64,000 nt of DNA, from contig LUCW03001489.1 in the NCBI GenBank assembly GCA_001586965.3, positions 78,501 to 142,500 of the forward strand, read 5' to 3'. This document shows, one piece after another, positions 23,880 to 35,872 of the stretch. The notes under the pieces were generated by a model. The model was not told the DNA's origin, did no database searches, and worked only from the letters and a program-made list of their open reading frames with translations. The translations under genes and the position numbers were made by a program. Source of the DNA: Sphaeroforma sirkka (Eukaryota > Opisthokonta > Ichthyosporea > Ichthyophonida). Each line of letters begins with the position of its first letter. Position 1 is the stretch's first letter.

Positions 23880-24690
23880 GCTACATACGTGGTTTCGGCA
23901 TGTACTGTGACTGTTAATGCTGTGCGTGATTCTGCGGCTGTTGCCGTGGTTGTGGTTGTGGTTACGGTTGTGTGTTTTGCTGCGGTTGCTGTGTGGGATG
24001 CCGTTGTCATGTATGATCTGTTGTGCGTGTTGCTGTTGTTGCTTCTACTGGATTACAAGCTGTCGCTTTTGTATACATCCCTGCTATGGCTCTATAGTTG
24101 AAGTAAATAAATAATTGCAGAATCTGTTGCTACTGCCGTCGTCTTGTTGTTGTTGGTGGTGTTGTCGGTGTTGTTGTTGTTGCTGTCGCTGCTGCTCATT
24201 TTGTTATTTAGGTTGCTGTTGCGAAGGGTGCTGCGTGTTCGATAGATTGCTGTGAGATCGTAGGATGCACTGCTATGGTCCATACTCACTCGTTTGTGGT
24301 GGCAAGCATTCGACTAAGCGACATACTCAAATTATTTCTCATCACCTTTGGCGGAATATTTTGTATATCCACACTAGCGTACTTGCATGTATGTCATGAT
24401 GATTTGTAGGCTTGTTATTCGACTCGCCAGTAGCTGTGCCAAACTCTCACTGCAATTTGCATACCCATGGTCGGTTGTGTTCGATGCTGACCTTGTGATG
24501 GGGTTTGGACTTCACCTTCATTAGCCTGTTGCTGCTGCTGTGGCTGTTGGTGTTGTGGTTGTCGTGGTCTTTGTTGTTCCTGCTGTGTCTCTTTTGTTGT
24601 TGTTGCTGTTGTGGTATTCGTTGATGTTTCTGCCGTGATTGTTGCTGTTACCGCTGCGATCGCTGCCGCCACTGTTGCTGCTGTTAGAGG
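23880..24690. repeat. GTT/GCT-rich low-complexity DNA
   Basis: Runs of GTTGTT, GCTGTT and TGCTGC dominate. On the minus strand they translate into Thr/Ala- and Gln-rich stretches (QQPQQQQQANEGEVQTPSQG near 24500). It might be an exon of a Gln-rich protein, but splice sites and a conserved part are missing. Confidence 0.5.
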
Positions 24691-24845
24691 CAATGTAGTA
24701 GACTTTAAATAAAGTGCAAATGTATCTAGAGAATGATGCGTTCGAATGAATTTGTTTAGGATCTCACCCTCAGTTATATACTGATGGTGTTTGTACTAGT
24801 GTTCAACCACTTGGGTTGGCCAGGATAAAAACTCATGTGATTAGT
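24691..24845 (-). repeat. LTR-like repeat segment, copy 2
   Basis: This is a close relative of 2890-3050 and, reversed, of 30480-30640. It lies at the 3' side of the minus-strand copia fossil and may be a remnant of its LTR. Confidence 0.5.
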
Positions 24846-25444
24846 TTTGCAACACGATTTTTTCGGACATATCGTCACCAGCCTTTGTAGCTTCAGCAGT
24901 TAGCGAATTTACGACAACGACTAAACGACAGCAAATATGACACCAATATGCCACAACGCAGAAGGTATGTCCCCCAGCATCCACGCCACAGTCCACACCG
25001 CTTCAGAAAGCAAATTCTTTTTTAAGAAAATCTCATGAGTAATTTACCTGTGAAATTGTGATGCGTGTCCCCGTACAGACGAATATCCACGCCCGTCGTG
25101 ATGCCTGTCACTGTACAGAGGATCGTCTACTCTTCAGAAAAGTCAACATTTTTGGCAAATTTCATCGAGTCAGCCCCAATTCGTCAACGTTTTCGACAGA
25201 TTTTCATCGGTTCCACGCTTTTCGCCCAACCCATCTACAGAGTGTCAGAATAAGCAATTTCACAATCTACGTCTTCAGCCTTCAGCCTTCAGCCTTCAGC
25301 CCTCAGCCCTCAGCCTCCAGCCTTCAGCCTTGAGCCCTTGGTTGTAAAATCGAGGGGGAGTGAGAGACTACAGGAGTAGACATACTTCTAACTACGTTAT
25401 TGACGTTTTACGTCGCCAGCTTGAGAGTGTTTTGGGACTTGTTC

Positions 25445-25493
<49 letters not shown>

Positions 25494-25590
25494 GCGAAAA
25501 GCTTTGTCCGCTTTGTTTTGACGTTGTGCGCGACGAAGGTGGTGAAGGGAACGAGTGTATTTCGCTTTGAGACGTAGGTCCTTGTCATAC
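24846..25590. other. Gene-free stretch with short repeats
   Basis: It contains a (CAGCCTT)n heptamer array at about 25276-25332 and a (TA)n run at 25449-25491. Nothing else is recognisable. Confidence 0.7.
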
Positions 25591-28500
25591 ATACCTAAAG
25601 GTCTATGCCATCGGCAAGGGTGGTCATGTCGGTGGCAGTAAAGTCAGAGTTTTCCATGTCGTTTGACCAGTGTACATGACGAGTAGCCGGACGAGTGGGA
25701 TTGTTGATACAGTTGAACTGATCGGCGATGGCGGCGTTATGTTCATTCATTTGTCGGGCACGAGTAGTCATACGCATAATAGATGGTAAGTCAGGTTCAT
25801 TAAGGATGCCGGTGTTGGGACGGGGTACCAATATTAACCCACGAAGCGTTCGTGACGTTGGAAGTTTGGCGATATGTGATTGAAGGGCGGTGTTGTGACT
25901 GTCCTCCATAGTACTAGTCTGCGTCGTTGGTGAGCGAACAGGAACTGGTCGGGTATGTGGTACGTCGGCATTGGGTGGTTGCTGGTCAGGGACAATGGAC
26001 GGGTCTTCCCCTGAAGCGTTAGAGTGTACAGTATGATAAGATATATCGTGCGATGACTCCCTGAATCCTGTGCTGAATGCGTGTTTGCAGGACTAAGAGC
26101 AGAGCCTGGGAAAGCTCGAGTGGTGTGTTGACTGAGGTCGGTAGGAACAGGGGGAGTGCAAGGTAGTGATGAGTCGTTGAAAGGTGACTGTGAGGCAGTG
26201 GGTGCCAGTGTTAGTTCCCGTATAGTTAGTATGTCGTTCCCGCAGTGTGGTGAAGCAAGGGAGGGGTATAGTTCCAACCTTTGTTCAAGTAGAAGAGACA
26301 CGTTCGTTGAATTTGACATCTCTAGAATGACATATGTGGCCTGACTTGGCGCTTAGAATTCCACACTCATCGTAATATTTAGAGTCGATGTCGTGCCCTA
26401 GATATACCCCTAGTGTAGCTCTGTCATCGAGTTTGGTCGTGGGGTCCTGATTGGGGAAGGCCACCTGACAGCTACATACGTGCATATGTTTGATACGTTT
26501 GTCAGGTTTGTCGCCGTAGAAGATTTCCCAAGCGGATTTATTATCAGGGATACGATCGTTGCCACTGACATTGTGCGTTAATGTGGTATGGCATAATGCC
26601 TCGGGCTACATCTCGGTAGGCTGACCGGAATGGTCGAGAAAGCCACGCATTAGATCCGCGATAATTCCATTCATACGCTCCACTAAGCAATGAAGTGCTG
26701 GAAAATTCGTAGGTGTGTAAAGGACTTTGACGTGTTCCACGGTGTTTATGGCTTTAAATTCGTGAGAAACGAATTTCCCACCACGATCGCACTTTAACTC
26801 CTCAAATTTTGCCAGTTTTTTTTTCCTAGCCAAGTGTAAAACAGGTCAAGAGTATGAGCAGCCTCGTCCTTGGACTGCAGTGGATAAGAGAAGATGATAC
26901 TGCTGGCGTCGACATATTTGATGTTAGAAGTGCAGCCGGTAGCTGAGGGTGTAAAACCGGTTTTGAGGTCAACGTGAAAGACAGTACCCGGCGGCGGACG
27001 AGTCGCAGGATCTTTTGAGTTTGTTCGAAATGGGCCAACGACGCATTTTGCAGGATGCACAGGTAGGTCAAAACAGTCACCAGTAGGGTGAGCAAGTACA
27101 TCGTTCTGGGCTGTGAGCAGACTAGCTGTCGGAGGTACGGCGTGTTTAGTGTTACCTAAACGGGCAACACAAATGTGTCTCCACTTTGGTGGGCCGACCA
27201 CTTCAGAGCCGTTGCGAAGAAATGTAGTGGAAGTTGTGCGGACAACCTCCACATGTGAATGTAACTGTTTGAGCGTTTGTTGGTAGCATTTGTTATGGGG
27301 AGCCAGAGGAAAGACGTCAGTAACCAAGCCATTGTCCGTGTCCAGTTTGTTGAGCGTGGCAGACCAGTGCTTTTTGGTGAACGGTATGTTGGCGTAGAGA
27401 TTGACGTTCATCTGATTCCAGCTGTGACTGGGCATAAGCATCACGAAGTGGTGCTCCTGGTTCCAAACTGTAATAGGTAGTAACTTGTGCATTGTTTGCA
27501 CAAGCAAATAAATCGATATCGACGATGTCGAAAGGTCCAATGACGTGTTTTTGGAAGAGGTCAGGATATAATTTCCAATTGTGGGTGCTTTCGCTTTTGG
27601 CGACGTAAACATCGATATTGTGCTGCGAAAGGGTGGGTCGGGTTTTGCCAATCGGTGAGGGTGCGAATGGGATAGGTAACTATTTTGTATTGACCGCTCA
27701 CGCCTGGTATAGTTTGTGTCTGGTTTGTTGGGTCCGTGATGTGGCACTCTGTGGGTAACGTATCGTTGGCTCGGGCTGGGAAGTTGACATCGAAAGCATT
27801 GCGTTGCATGAGTCGCACAGATAGTATGTTTTGTAGTACTTGGCTCAATCCCGGAAGCGTGCCGCGTGCGTGTAGCGTATTTTGAGACTTGTCCGGGAAT
27901 TCAAATAATCACCATCGGTAGTGTTATATATATATGATTCACAGCGCCGGAATCAATGAGAGACTCGGCTAAGTATAGTGGTGCTGTGGGCCCATCTTGG
28001 TATATTGCACTCTGCAGGCGATAGCGTTCAGTAATTGTATATTTGTCCGCTTTATTGTGTACATTGGAATCCTTGGGAATATGCTGGTGAGTTCTGAAGA
28101 ACGAGAGATGCCCGGAGAAGCAGTCGTCATATTGTCTTTGGAAATATTCGTATTTGGATCGTATTGGGTGCTGATATAGCGTGATGACCCCCGTGACTTT
28201 ACTTGGACATTCAAGCTGTGTTGTTGTGACCGCTTCTGTCGCATTGGGAACACGAAAGTGTAGAACGATCAATAGGGCATTTACTACCCTTATGATCGGC
28301 TGAACCACAGCGACGGCAGATTGAATCAGGACATCCAAAAATGCTGTGTCCAGATTTGCCACAGAGAGGACAGTTAGGGCGGTCGCGGCGTTGAGTGGAA
28401 GTATTCTGTAGACCAGGGCTGGCATCTTTGTTGACGACTGGGATACTACGATCAGAAGAGGTATTGATGGCCATAAGTCCGGAGATTGGCGGCGAAGTCT

Positions 28501-29530
28501 CAAGCTGATTGTCACCGAAAAATTTGAGCACCTTTTTATAGACTTCGTCGATTGCGAGGGCATCCAGATCGTAAAATTTGTCTGCACGAAGTAATTTGTA
28601 GTTGTCGTCGAGACTATAGAGTAGAGCGCAAATCAAATACTTGTCAGGGATGTTTTCACCAACGTCTACCAAGTGTTAGCGTATCTTTTCTAAAGCTTAA
28701 AGCGTTGTATCAGGGGAGCCCGTTGATGCAAAACTGGTGAGAGTCTGCAGTGCACCCCAGAAGCGACCATGACTACCAGTGTTGGTTGTAACACAGATGT
28801 GATCAAAGAAAACGTGTGGTGCCTTGGCTATGTAATTTTTGTACACGAATTTAAGCAGGAGTTCACTGATAGAATGAATGAGTATACGGCGACATTTCGA
28901 GTCGGCCGCTAGATCTGGTCCTCCCCCAGCGCTGCGGTCGTTGCACATTGAATGACAGCGATGAAGTACACCAAAGTGGGCCAATTCCATGCGCAACCTA
29001 ATAATACAGTTGCCGAAGTTCTGACAACCTTTGAGTTTCTCACCATTATGGACATCTTTGTATTTCGGCGAGTCCTGAAGGTCGAGGATAGGCTTAACGG
29101 GAGTAATGCTGTAGCGCTCAGCAATAGACTTTGTTTGCTCTATTAGTTCTGTCGCTGTTGCTTCTGGTGGCCTGGTTGAGACTGTGAATGTGGTTGTTGG
29201 CTTCTTTGAGCGCGGCACGTAAGCCACTTCACCTTGGAGTTCAGCAGTGCGGAGGTTTGGTTTGTGATCAGTGTGTGTATAAGCTTCCGCTTCATGGAGT
29301 CGAGCTCGTGTCCCATCGAGGTCCGCCTCACATTTTGCGAGTTTCTCCTTGGTACTAGAGAAGCGCGCGTTAAGAACATTGAGTTCACGTTGAGTCTGGA
29401 CATGTGCATCGCTATCCTGATTAAGTGCATACTCTTCGTCGATAGCGCGTTGTTTGTAGTCTCTAGCTTCGTCTTCATTGGCGTCGGCACGAGCGCGAAT
29501 AAGGGCGATTGTTACATATAGAACCATAAT
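25590..29530 (-). mobile_element. Fossil Ty1/copia-type LTR retrotransposon
   Basis: Read on the minus strand, the order is as follows. First comes a coiled-coil-rich gag N-terminus (29.5-28.7 kb). Next is a gag C-terminus with three zinc knuckles (CPLCGKSGHSIFGC, CRRCGSADHKGSKC, CSQCDRSGH near 28.35-28.21 kb). An aspartic protease motif LIDSGAVNH follows near 27.94 kb, then a pre-integrase block (PVHPAKCVVGPF). Last is an integrase core with DRGGKFVSHEFKA and ERMNGIIADLMRG, followed by the copia-type block KLDDRATLGVYLGHD near 26.42 kb. The order protease-integrase and the last block are typical of Ty1/copia (Pseudoviridae). The copy is incomplete, carries many breaks and is clearly old. Confidence 0.85.
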
Positions 29531-30153
29531 ATATTAAGTGGAGAGTGACTTTATTTAGACCTCTACGGAGGCTTTCATATATACATCTCCTATGCATATG
29601 GATTATGGGTCACACGTAAGTTACAAAAGCATGACTTATTGTGGTGAACTCTTATTTGACAGGTCATAATACCTGTCAGTGAACCATATTTTGACACCTC
29701 ATGGCACCTGTTATTGAACCATCCTCCTCTGGGTACCAAACTGGTATTGTATCTGAGCGGAATGATGACAGTGCTGATTTTGTCCAAAAAGATTATATTG
29801 CCCTGTGAGTATTTGCAAACATACCAGGTCTTTATTTTTGCTAAGTCTCTGTCTTACATATAATTCAATGTTTAGTGGAAAACATGGGCTTTTACTATTT
29901 CACGAACCCGCTATTTTACACACAGCCCCGCCTCAGCTTAAAAATTGAATGTTGTCGTATGTGGTTTCAAACACACAGTGTCAAAATGATCACATTGATT
30001 CTACAAAGGAAAAAGAGAAACGGAGTTCGATCATATAACCATGTCTTATTATTTACTATAATTTACTCGGTTACTCTGATACATTTTGGGATTAAGTCAA
30101 TCCTGAAGGCTCTCGATGGTAAGCAGAATGATTCTTTAATCTTATGACCTTTT
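29531..30153. other. Gene-free stretch
   Basis: AT-rich, with two CCTGTCAGTGAACCAT / CCTGTTATTGAACCAT repeats near 29668-29722. It may include a decayed LTR of the copia fossil. No gene seen. Confidence 0.3.
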
Positions 30154-30350
30154 TGAGAGACTACAGGTCTCAGGCCAGATTTCACAGCAAGGAACCCCTT
30201 TGATTTATAGAAGTCATCAGAATTACCTCACTCCCGAGAGCTGAACAAGTTGCTTTTAAAATCACTCCCGAGAGTTGAGAAATACTTAACCGACTCCCGA
30301 GAGCAAATCAAGTTTCTCAACCAACTCTCGAGAGTGGATTAAGTCGCGAA
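30154..30350. mobile_element. Partial relative of the inverted-repeat element at 2528
   Basis: It starts GAGAGACTACAGGTCTCAGG and continues like the 2.5-kb element (TTTCACAGCAAGGAA, CCTTTGATTTATAGAAGTCA). It has several CTCCCGAGAG repeats inside. The opposite inverted end is not visible, so it looks truncated. Confidence 0.5.
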
Positions 30351-30479
30351 TCGCAACATTCTAAAAATAGCTGCGGTTCCCTAAAACAGGCATCATGTGA
30401 TCTGCTCGAGATTTAGTTGCAGAGAAGTCGAAATCGAATGCTTATCGAAGTGTTAAAGTTATCTGCAGAAGGTTTTCAA

Positions 30480-30640
30480 ACTGACCATATGAGGTATTAC
30501 CCTGACCAGCCCATATGGCTGAACACTAGCACTAACACTTCATATTTAAAACCAAAGATGAGGTCAGAAATAAATACACACATTTGCACTTTATTTGAAG
30601 TCCACTAAATTGCACTCTTAACAACTTATCAGGTCACTCT
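30480..30640 (+). repeat. LTR-like repeat segment, copy 3
   Basis: Homologous in inverse orientation to 24691-24845 and 2890-3050 (CATATGAGGTATTACCCTGA; TTTGCACTTTATTTGAAGTC). It directly precedes the gag-like fossil and looks like its 5' LTR. Confidence 0.5.
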
Positions 30641-30657
30641 AATCTCGCGCTATCAAT

Positions 30658-32390
30658 ATGCCTACTGTAAATTTTAAGGATATTAAGATCACCACTATCC
30701 TCGAAACGAAGGCCGACTGGCTTCCTTGGAAAACTCAGAACATTCTATCCGTGAATTGTGGAAGAATTCCAACAATATTAACCGATCCGACCCCGTCTAG
30801 AGGCCACCGAGGGACACCCAAGGAGATATCTGACGCTTATCGGATTATCAACCGCACCTTATTTCCAATACTGCAGACGGAGATCAACCAATTCTTGAAA
30901 GCCGTGGGAAGCTGTCGCCGCACTGCAACGTAAGTTTAAAGCCCTGACCGAAGATTATGAATAGAAGGGAAACTGAAGCACATCATGCAAGAACGGAATG
31001 AATCTTACGCCAATCTTATCAGTCGTCTCAACACGGCATTTGTGAATTCAAGAAATACCGGAGGTTAAGTTCAACAACAGCCTATGCGTTATTCTACGGC
31101 AGGCTGTAAACGACGATAATCAGACCGTTAAGATTACGTTGAAGACACCCACTAGGATAGTCATGTCGTATGGTGAGCTCACCACGTCTCTCATCGCGTT
31201 GCGGGTAACCCATGTAATCAGGGTCGTGACCACGACGGTCGTAAACCTTACGATCGACGGATTGACAAGTCTGGTCCTCGTCACAATATATGAGACTACA
31301 GATATACGACATATGAGAGTACAGATATATGTTCAAGCAGAATAATAAGCACAGCCGATCTGATTCAAATCGTGGCTACCGTACACATGAGGAACAATAC
31401 AACAGAAACAACTGCTACCAATACCGCAACGACAAGCACGATGATCATGACAGTACTACCGAGTAGATAGATACAATCGACGCGACTACGACGATGGTAG
31501 ATATTTACGATATACACGATGTTCACAAGACATTGACAGAACATACCGATCCCATAGCAATCGACGCCAAGATCATGAAGGCAGACAGGACAAAACAATG
31601 TCAGCATAAGTATCGGATAACTAGCTGCTACCTGCTAAGAGATAGATTGTATTCTCCACAATTAACCCTACAAGGATAATCAATCAGGCAGAGATTTCAG
31701 AGGTGGGTGCTGACTAGCTTGCGATAGTTGCGCCACCATTCACATACTTCCCTACAAGTACCGCAAGCATCATCTCGTCCGCAACGTGCGCAATAGTAAC
31801 CGAAGTAGCTGATGGTACAATCATTTATCCGAAGTATGTGGCTCAGCTAGGAAACTTGGCGGACGTACTCATCGATATGACATTCTGATAAAACTGGACT
31901 ACTGAGTATCAGCCTGCTCTCAGCGCGACACTACTCATTTGGATTCAACAACAACACAATGTGCATATTACTACCAAGCTTTGGAACCATAACATACTAC
32001 GTGCACATCGACAACATAGTTATGACTACAGTGGAACCATCGCTGGAGAAAGCCAACCAAATTTCATGTCAACATCGACAGTGGAGGATATGCTTAGCCA
32101 ACGAGCCCAGCCAACTGTGACGCAAAAGTCAAGCAACATAGAACGAAACAACAACTTGCGGAGAGCGAAGTATATACCGGTGAGTCGGAGGCTTCCGCAG
32201 CGACTGCCAAAACACAACACGATCTCGCAGCAACCATAGCTAAAAGAACGACAGAAGGTTGCAAAGTCTCTCGAGAACTGCGAGACCTTGCGAACTGATA
32301 CCACGACAGCCGCCGTGAAAGACGATATCTCAGCACTAAGCAAACTGTTAATTCAGCAATTTCAGCAATGGAACCGAAACATACAAAGGT
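30658..32390 (+). mobile_element. Fossil gag-like region of an LTR element
   Basis: The first 90 codons (MPTVNFKDIKITTILETKAD, then WLPWKTQNILSVN) have the shape of a copia-type gag N-terminus, and protein-like stretches continue to about 32390 (SLENCETLRTDTTTAAVKDD). No protease, integrase or polymerase motif is recognisable. The region is broken in several places and looks old. Confidence 0.5.
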
Positions 32391-33435
32391 AAATATGAGA
32401 TGCCGAACGCAGCCGATAGAAGGGAATCAGCACGTTCAGAGATGAAGAGCTTGGTGATATAGCAGTAGGCATTCACTCTGGTTGACATCACAACAAACCA
32501 CGGGAAAACTACTGTGTTAATAGGTATTTCACTATTACGGCCCTTTAAAATACTGAGTGAGCGTTTCGCCAATGAGATAATCATGTGTCTTGTTTATTTA
32601 GGTCCATATTTAGTGAATTGAATATGGTCACAAGTCAACATCATCAAGTAACGCTCCTTTTATGAACTCACAACTTTTTCATTCTCCCGTTTCTCACCTC
32701 GTTCACACTTTGTGCTTTGTGTGAAAGGTTTATATGGAATACCCATCTTATGATATGCGCGTGTAATATGTATTGGTATCGTTATAATGTTGTCCCCAGT
32801 AAACTAAATAGCTACCGTTGGTAGTGCACACTTTAGTTGATAAGCCAAAATTGAGATATAAATTGCTTTCAGTATTCGAGTGTACATCAATCCTTCTCGG
32901 TACATGCTGTGCCTTGTGTGCGCGTTTCATTGATTCTATGAGCTCAATTTTTCTTTCAGTAACACATACTGCAGGTGTATACGATTGGCCCCCTTAACGT
33001 TTTGATGTTGCCAAGAAGAGTGTATTCTTTTATCTTTCGTTTGATGACGTCTATTCGAATTGTGTTTCATCTGTGAATATCCACCAAACTATAGTGTAGT
33101 ACGTCGCCAAGGTGATTTATGAACTCTCCGGGCACTATTCATATCGATTGTCGCACATTAGGTCATTGATATCAATTTATTAAGATATCTATATATAAAT
33201 GTCTTCTAAAAGGTAGCACATCGTTCGATGGTGGAATACTATTTATTAGGAATTTGCAGCAACTGTGGAATCGCTGCAACCAACGCGGTAGATTTTGCCT
33301 ACTGTGTACTCAGATGATAAGTTGATTTGAAATATCTCTTTCAGAGGTTCGTATTGCGGCAGCTGCGCATTCTAGTACATAGCTAACATATTTATAGTAC
33401 GCAAATCATTGTACTAATAGTTTCTGTGATCTTTA
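32391..33435. other. Gene-free stretch or intron
   Basis: AT-rich with several polypyrimidine-AG sites (for example TTTTTCTTTCAG near 32960) but no exon I can support. It may be an intron of the gene whose exon begins at 33436. Confidence 0.35.
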
Positions 33436-33552
33436 GGCATTTAGACGGTTCAACCGGGGCAAGGGTCCGACCGGAGCCGCCGGTCAGGATAGTGCGACAG
33501 GCCCCATGGGTATTAACGACCGCGAAGGGTTCAATGATACCAAAGGAGCTCA
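33436..33552 (+). CDS. Isolated exon of an unknown gene
   Basis: A GC-rich island in AT-rich DNA lies between TGATCTTTAG and the donor CATG|GTAACTCC. The most protein-like frame reads AFRRFNRGKGPTGAAGQDSA, then TGPMGINDREGFNDTKGAHG. Another frame is also open. A further acceptor at about 33609 (TTTGCAG) could lead to a short terminal exon. I do not recognise the protein. Confidence 0.5.
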
Positions 33553-33659
33553 TGGTAACTCCGTGTTTCATAGGCATCTATATTTACTCGATGCTGATTT
33601 GCAGTCTGGGTACAAAGCCGGCAGATGAATATGTATACCAGGAATATCGGTTACATTAA

Positions 33660-34462
33660 AAGATGAATGATTTTCAAATCGTGTTTACTTGTCACTGACT
33701 AATCAATTGGGGTTTTGTTTCATGCTCTTTAAATTTTGTGATATTTTTGATCACATAGTATATTAAAGTGTGTTTCATACAACCAATCTTTGAATCGAGT
33801 GAGTGATAATATAATAGCAAGAATATAAAATTGTTGTTTAGTGGGATAGCTAAAACATTGTGATGAGTTCATGGATCTGCTGAAAAATTATACGTACCTC
33901 AGATTCCATCAATAATATATAGAACAACACCGAGTGCCATATTGGATGCATCGGCTGCTACCTTAGCCGGTAGTGCGTCTATACAAGTATATCTAATATA
34001 GAATTTGATCACAGTATGATTAAAAATATAGTTAATGGACGATAAGAAATGCACGGCCCTCTCTGAATGATATTGCGGTCAAAAGGCAATTCGGACAAAT
34101 GATAAGCTGTGTCGGAGAGAACTTGCTGTTTTCCAAAATTGCTGTTCGACCAGACATTTCTAGAGGGCCGTGAGAATTATTACCATTTCTTCGTTCTACC
34201 GAAGAAAAAGAACATTAAATTATATACCCTGCTGCAAAAAGAAAAATCGGCGTTTGCAGTTTGCACCTTTCGGCTTGTGTTTGGTTTTTTTTTCTTATTA
34301 TCCGCAGGGGTATAAGTGCCGTGGTGGGTGTGTATATAAAGTGCCGTGGTGGGTGTGTATATATATGTGAAATATTTTGTCGTTAATTACTGAAAGATAT
34401 AGTGGGAAAGATTGAAGTAATCTTCACTCAGACTGCGACATATACTTGAGATTTTGTTTATT
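33660..34462. other. Gene-free stretch
   Basis: AT-rich. GCACGGCCCTCT at 34051 and AGAGGGCCGTGA at 34161 form inverted short repeats. There is a 28-bp GTGCCGTGGTGGGTGTGTATATA duplication at 34315-34365. No gene seen. Confidence 0.5.
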
Positions 34463-35059
34463 TGTAGAAATACCGCCTCCGGTCAGTCGAAAATATCAAG
34501 ATCAAATGAGATAACATATTGGTTGTTATTTGTATTTATAATAATTTAATACAATTTCCCCCCCCTAGTATTTTCAAAGTGTTCTAAATTCACTTTGATG
34601 GCTCCAATAGCTTGAGTATCTGGTATGACTCATTTACTTGGACCTATTTGAGACGATAGTAGATCTAGGATATTATGAACTAAATTTTATAATCTCTGAG
34701 CTACTACTTACAGGTTTTGGTCTTCCCGCCAATCTCCAAAATACAAGAAGTTTTTTTCTTTTTTATAGCTTTTTTTCAGATGGAACTTTTTCTATATTAG
34801 CTAATGTATTAACTTGACTTACGTTATTGTGTCTATTTACAAATTAGGCAAGTGGTCATGAACACTTAGTACTTCTAGTGAAAATTATTCAATAAAGAAC
34901 AGCTAGAGGTACGCCCTGTGTGATCGAGGATATTTAGGCTCTTAACAAGAGGCAGTCCCGATCATTCTTACACAAGCTACCACTGCTAAATCCTAACTGA
35001 CTAAATTGTATTTTAGTTTATTATAGTTTGAAACGTAGTAATTTCCATCGAAGTTTACA
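34463..35059 (+). repeat. 5' LTR of Ty3-type fossil copy 2
   Basis: It begins TGTAGAAATACC and ends CGAAGTTTACA (TG...CA). The right edge is set where homology with the 3' fragment ending at 39498 stops, and the left edge where homology with copy 1 (1584-2162) stops. Confidence 0.8.
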
Positions 35060-35789
35060 TATTTTTCAGTTATTTAGTAGTTACAGTAGTGTGCTGCTTC
35101 TAGACTGTCTGACATCGATTTACTATCCAGCAAATACTATGGCTAAGGGTACTTCTAAAGGCAAGGGAGCCGCTAGCTCTAAGCCTGCTAAGCCTGCCGA
35201 GGTTCCTGAGGTCCCTGTGGAAACACCTAGCCTGTCTGGAGTTGAGCCTGCCGAGGAAACTGTTGGGGAAGCAAATTCTGAGATTGGTACAGAGGATTAT
35301 TCTGAGGATGACTCGTCGGATCCTAAAGCCTTGGAAGAAGAGGTATCTACTACCGCGGAAAGGCTCGCCAGCGTCCGTGTATCACCTAGGAGTGAAGCTC
35401 AGGACCCCAGCTTGCCCCCTGACCACGTGCCGTCAAATATTGGGGATAAACGTCGAAAGGCTGGAAAATTCGTGGATACGAATGTCGGGGGCATTATAAC
35501 TCCACATCTAAAGGACACTCCAGCACAAATCCGGAGTGAAAAGGAAGTATTGGACTTGTCCGAAAATTTCGGTTTCGCCATCGATGGAGAAGCCATTCCA
35601 TTCAGCTCAAATCTTGGGGCCGAAGCTGAGGACGCCATAACTCGACAATGAGTGGTTGGATCCTCTCAATCTCGACGCCAATTGAACCGCACTGAAGCGC
35701 TCTTGAAGGAGCTAGCGGCAGCAGCAGTTGTGGACCCCTCTATCGTGTCCCACTTGGCTGATATTCTTCCTATACCGAAGAAGAAAAAA

Positions 35790-35872
35790 AATTCGGGCCG
35801 AGTTTCGAACCCGAGACCTACTGGTTTACCAACCAGTATGTTTTACCACTAAGCCAGTTACCACTGGCGAGA
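35790..35872 (-). other. tRNA-derived segment inside the Ty3 fossil's gag region
   Basis: On the minus strand, a perfect A box (TGGCTTAGTGG) is followed by a stem-loop like an anticodon arm (ACTGG...CCAGT) and a B box (GGTTCGAAACT). A run of eight T, a polymerase III terminator, comes right after. The anticodon loop is one base too long and the acceptor strands do not pair, so it is a tRNA-like relic or SINE head rather than a working tRNA. It lies antisense to gag. Confidence 0.55.

Noticed and set aside
24415-24693. Gln-rich minus-strand frame as a protein gene
   Set aside because: Low-complexity GTT/GCT repeats explain it. There is no conserved domain or convincing splice site.
29740-29762. 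Primer-binding-site-like TGGTATTGTATCTGAGCGG
   Set aside because: Orientation and mismatches do not fit the minus-strand copia fossil.
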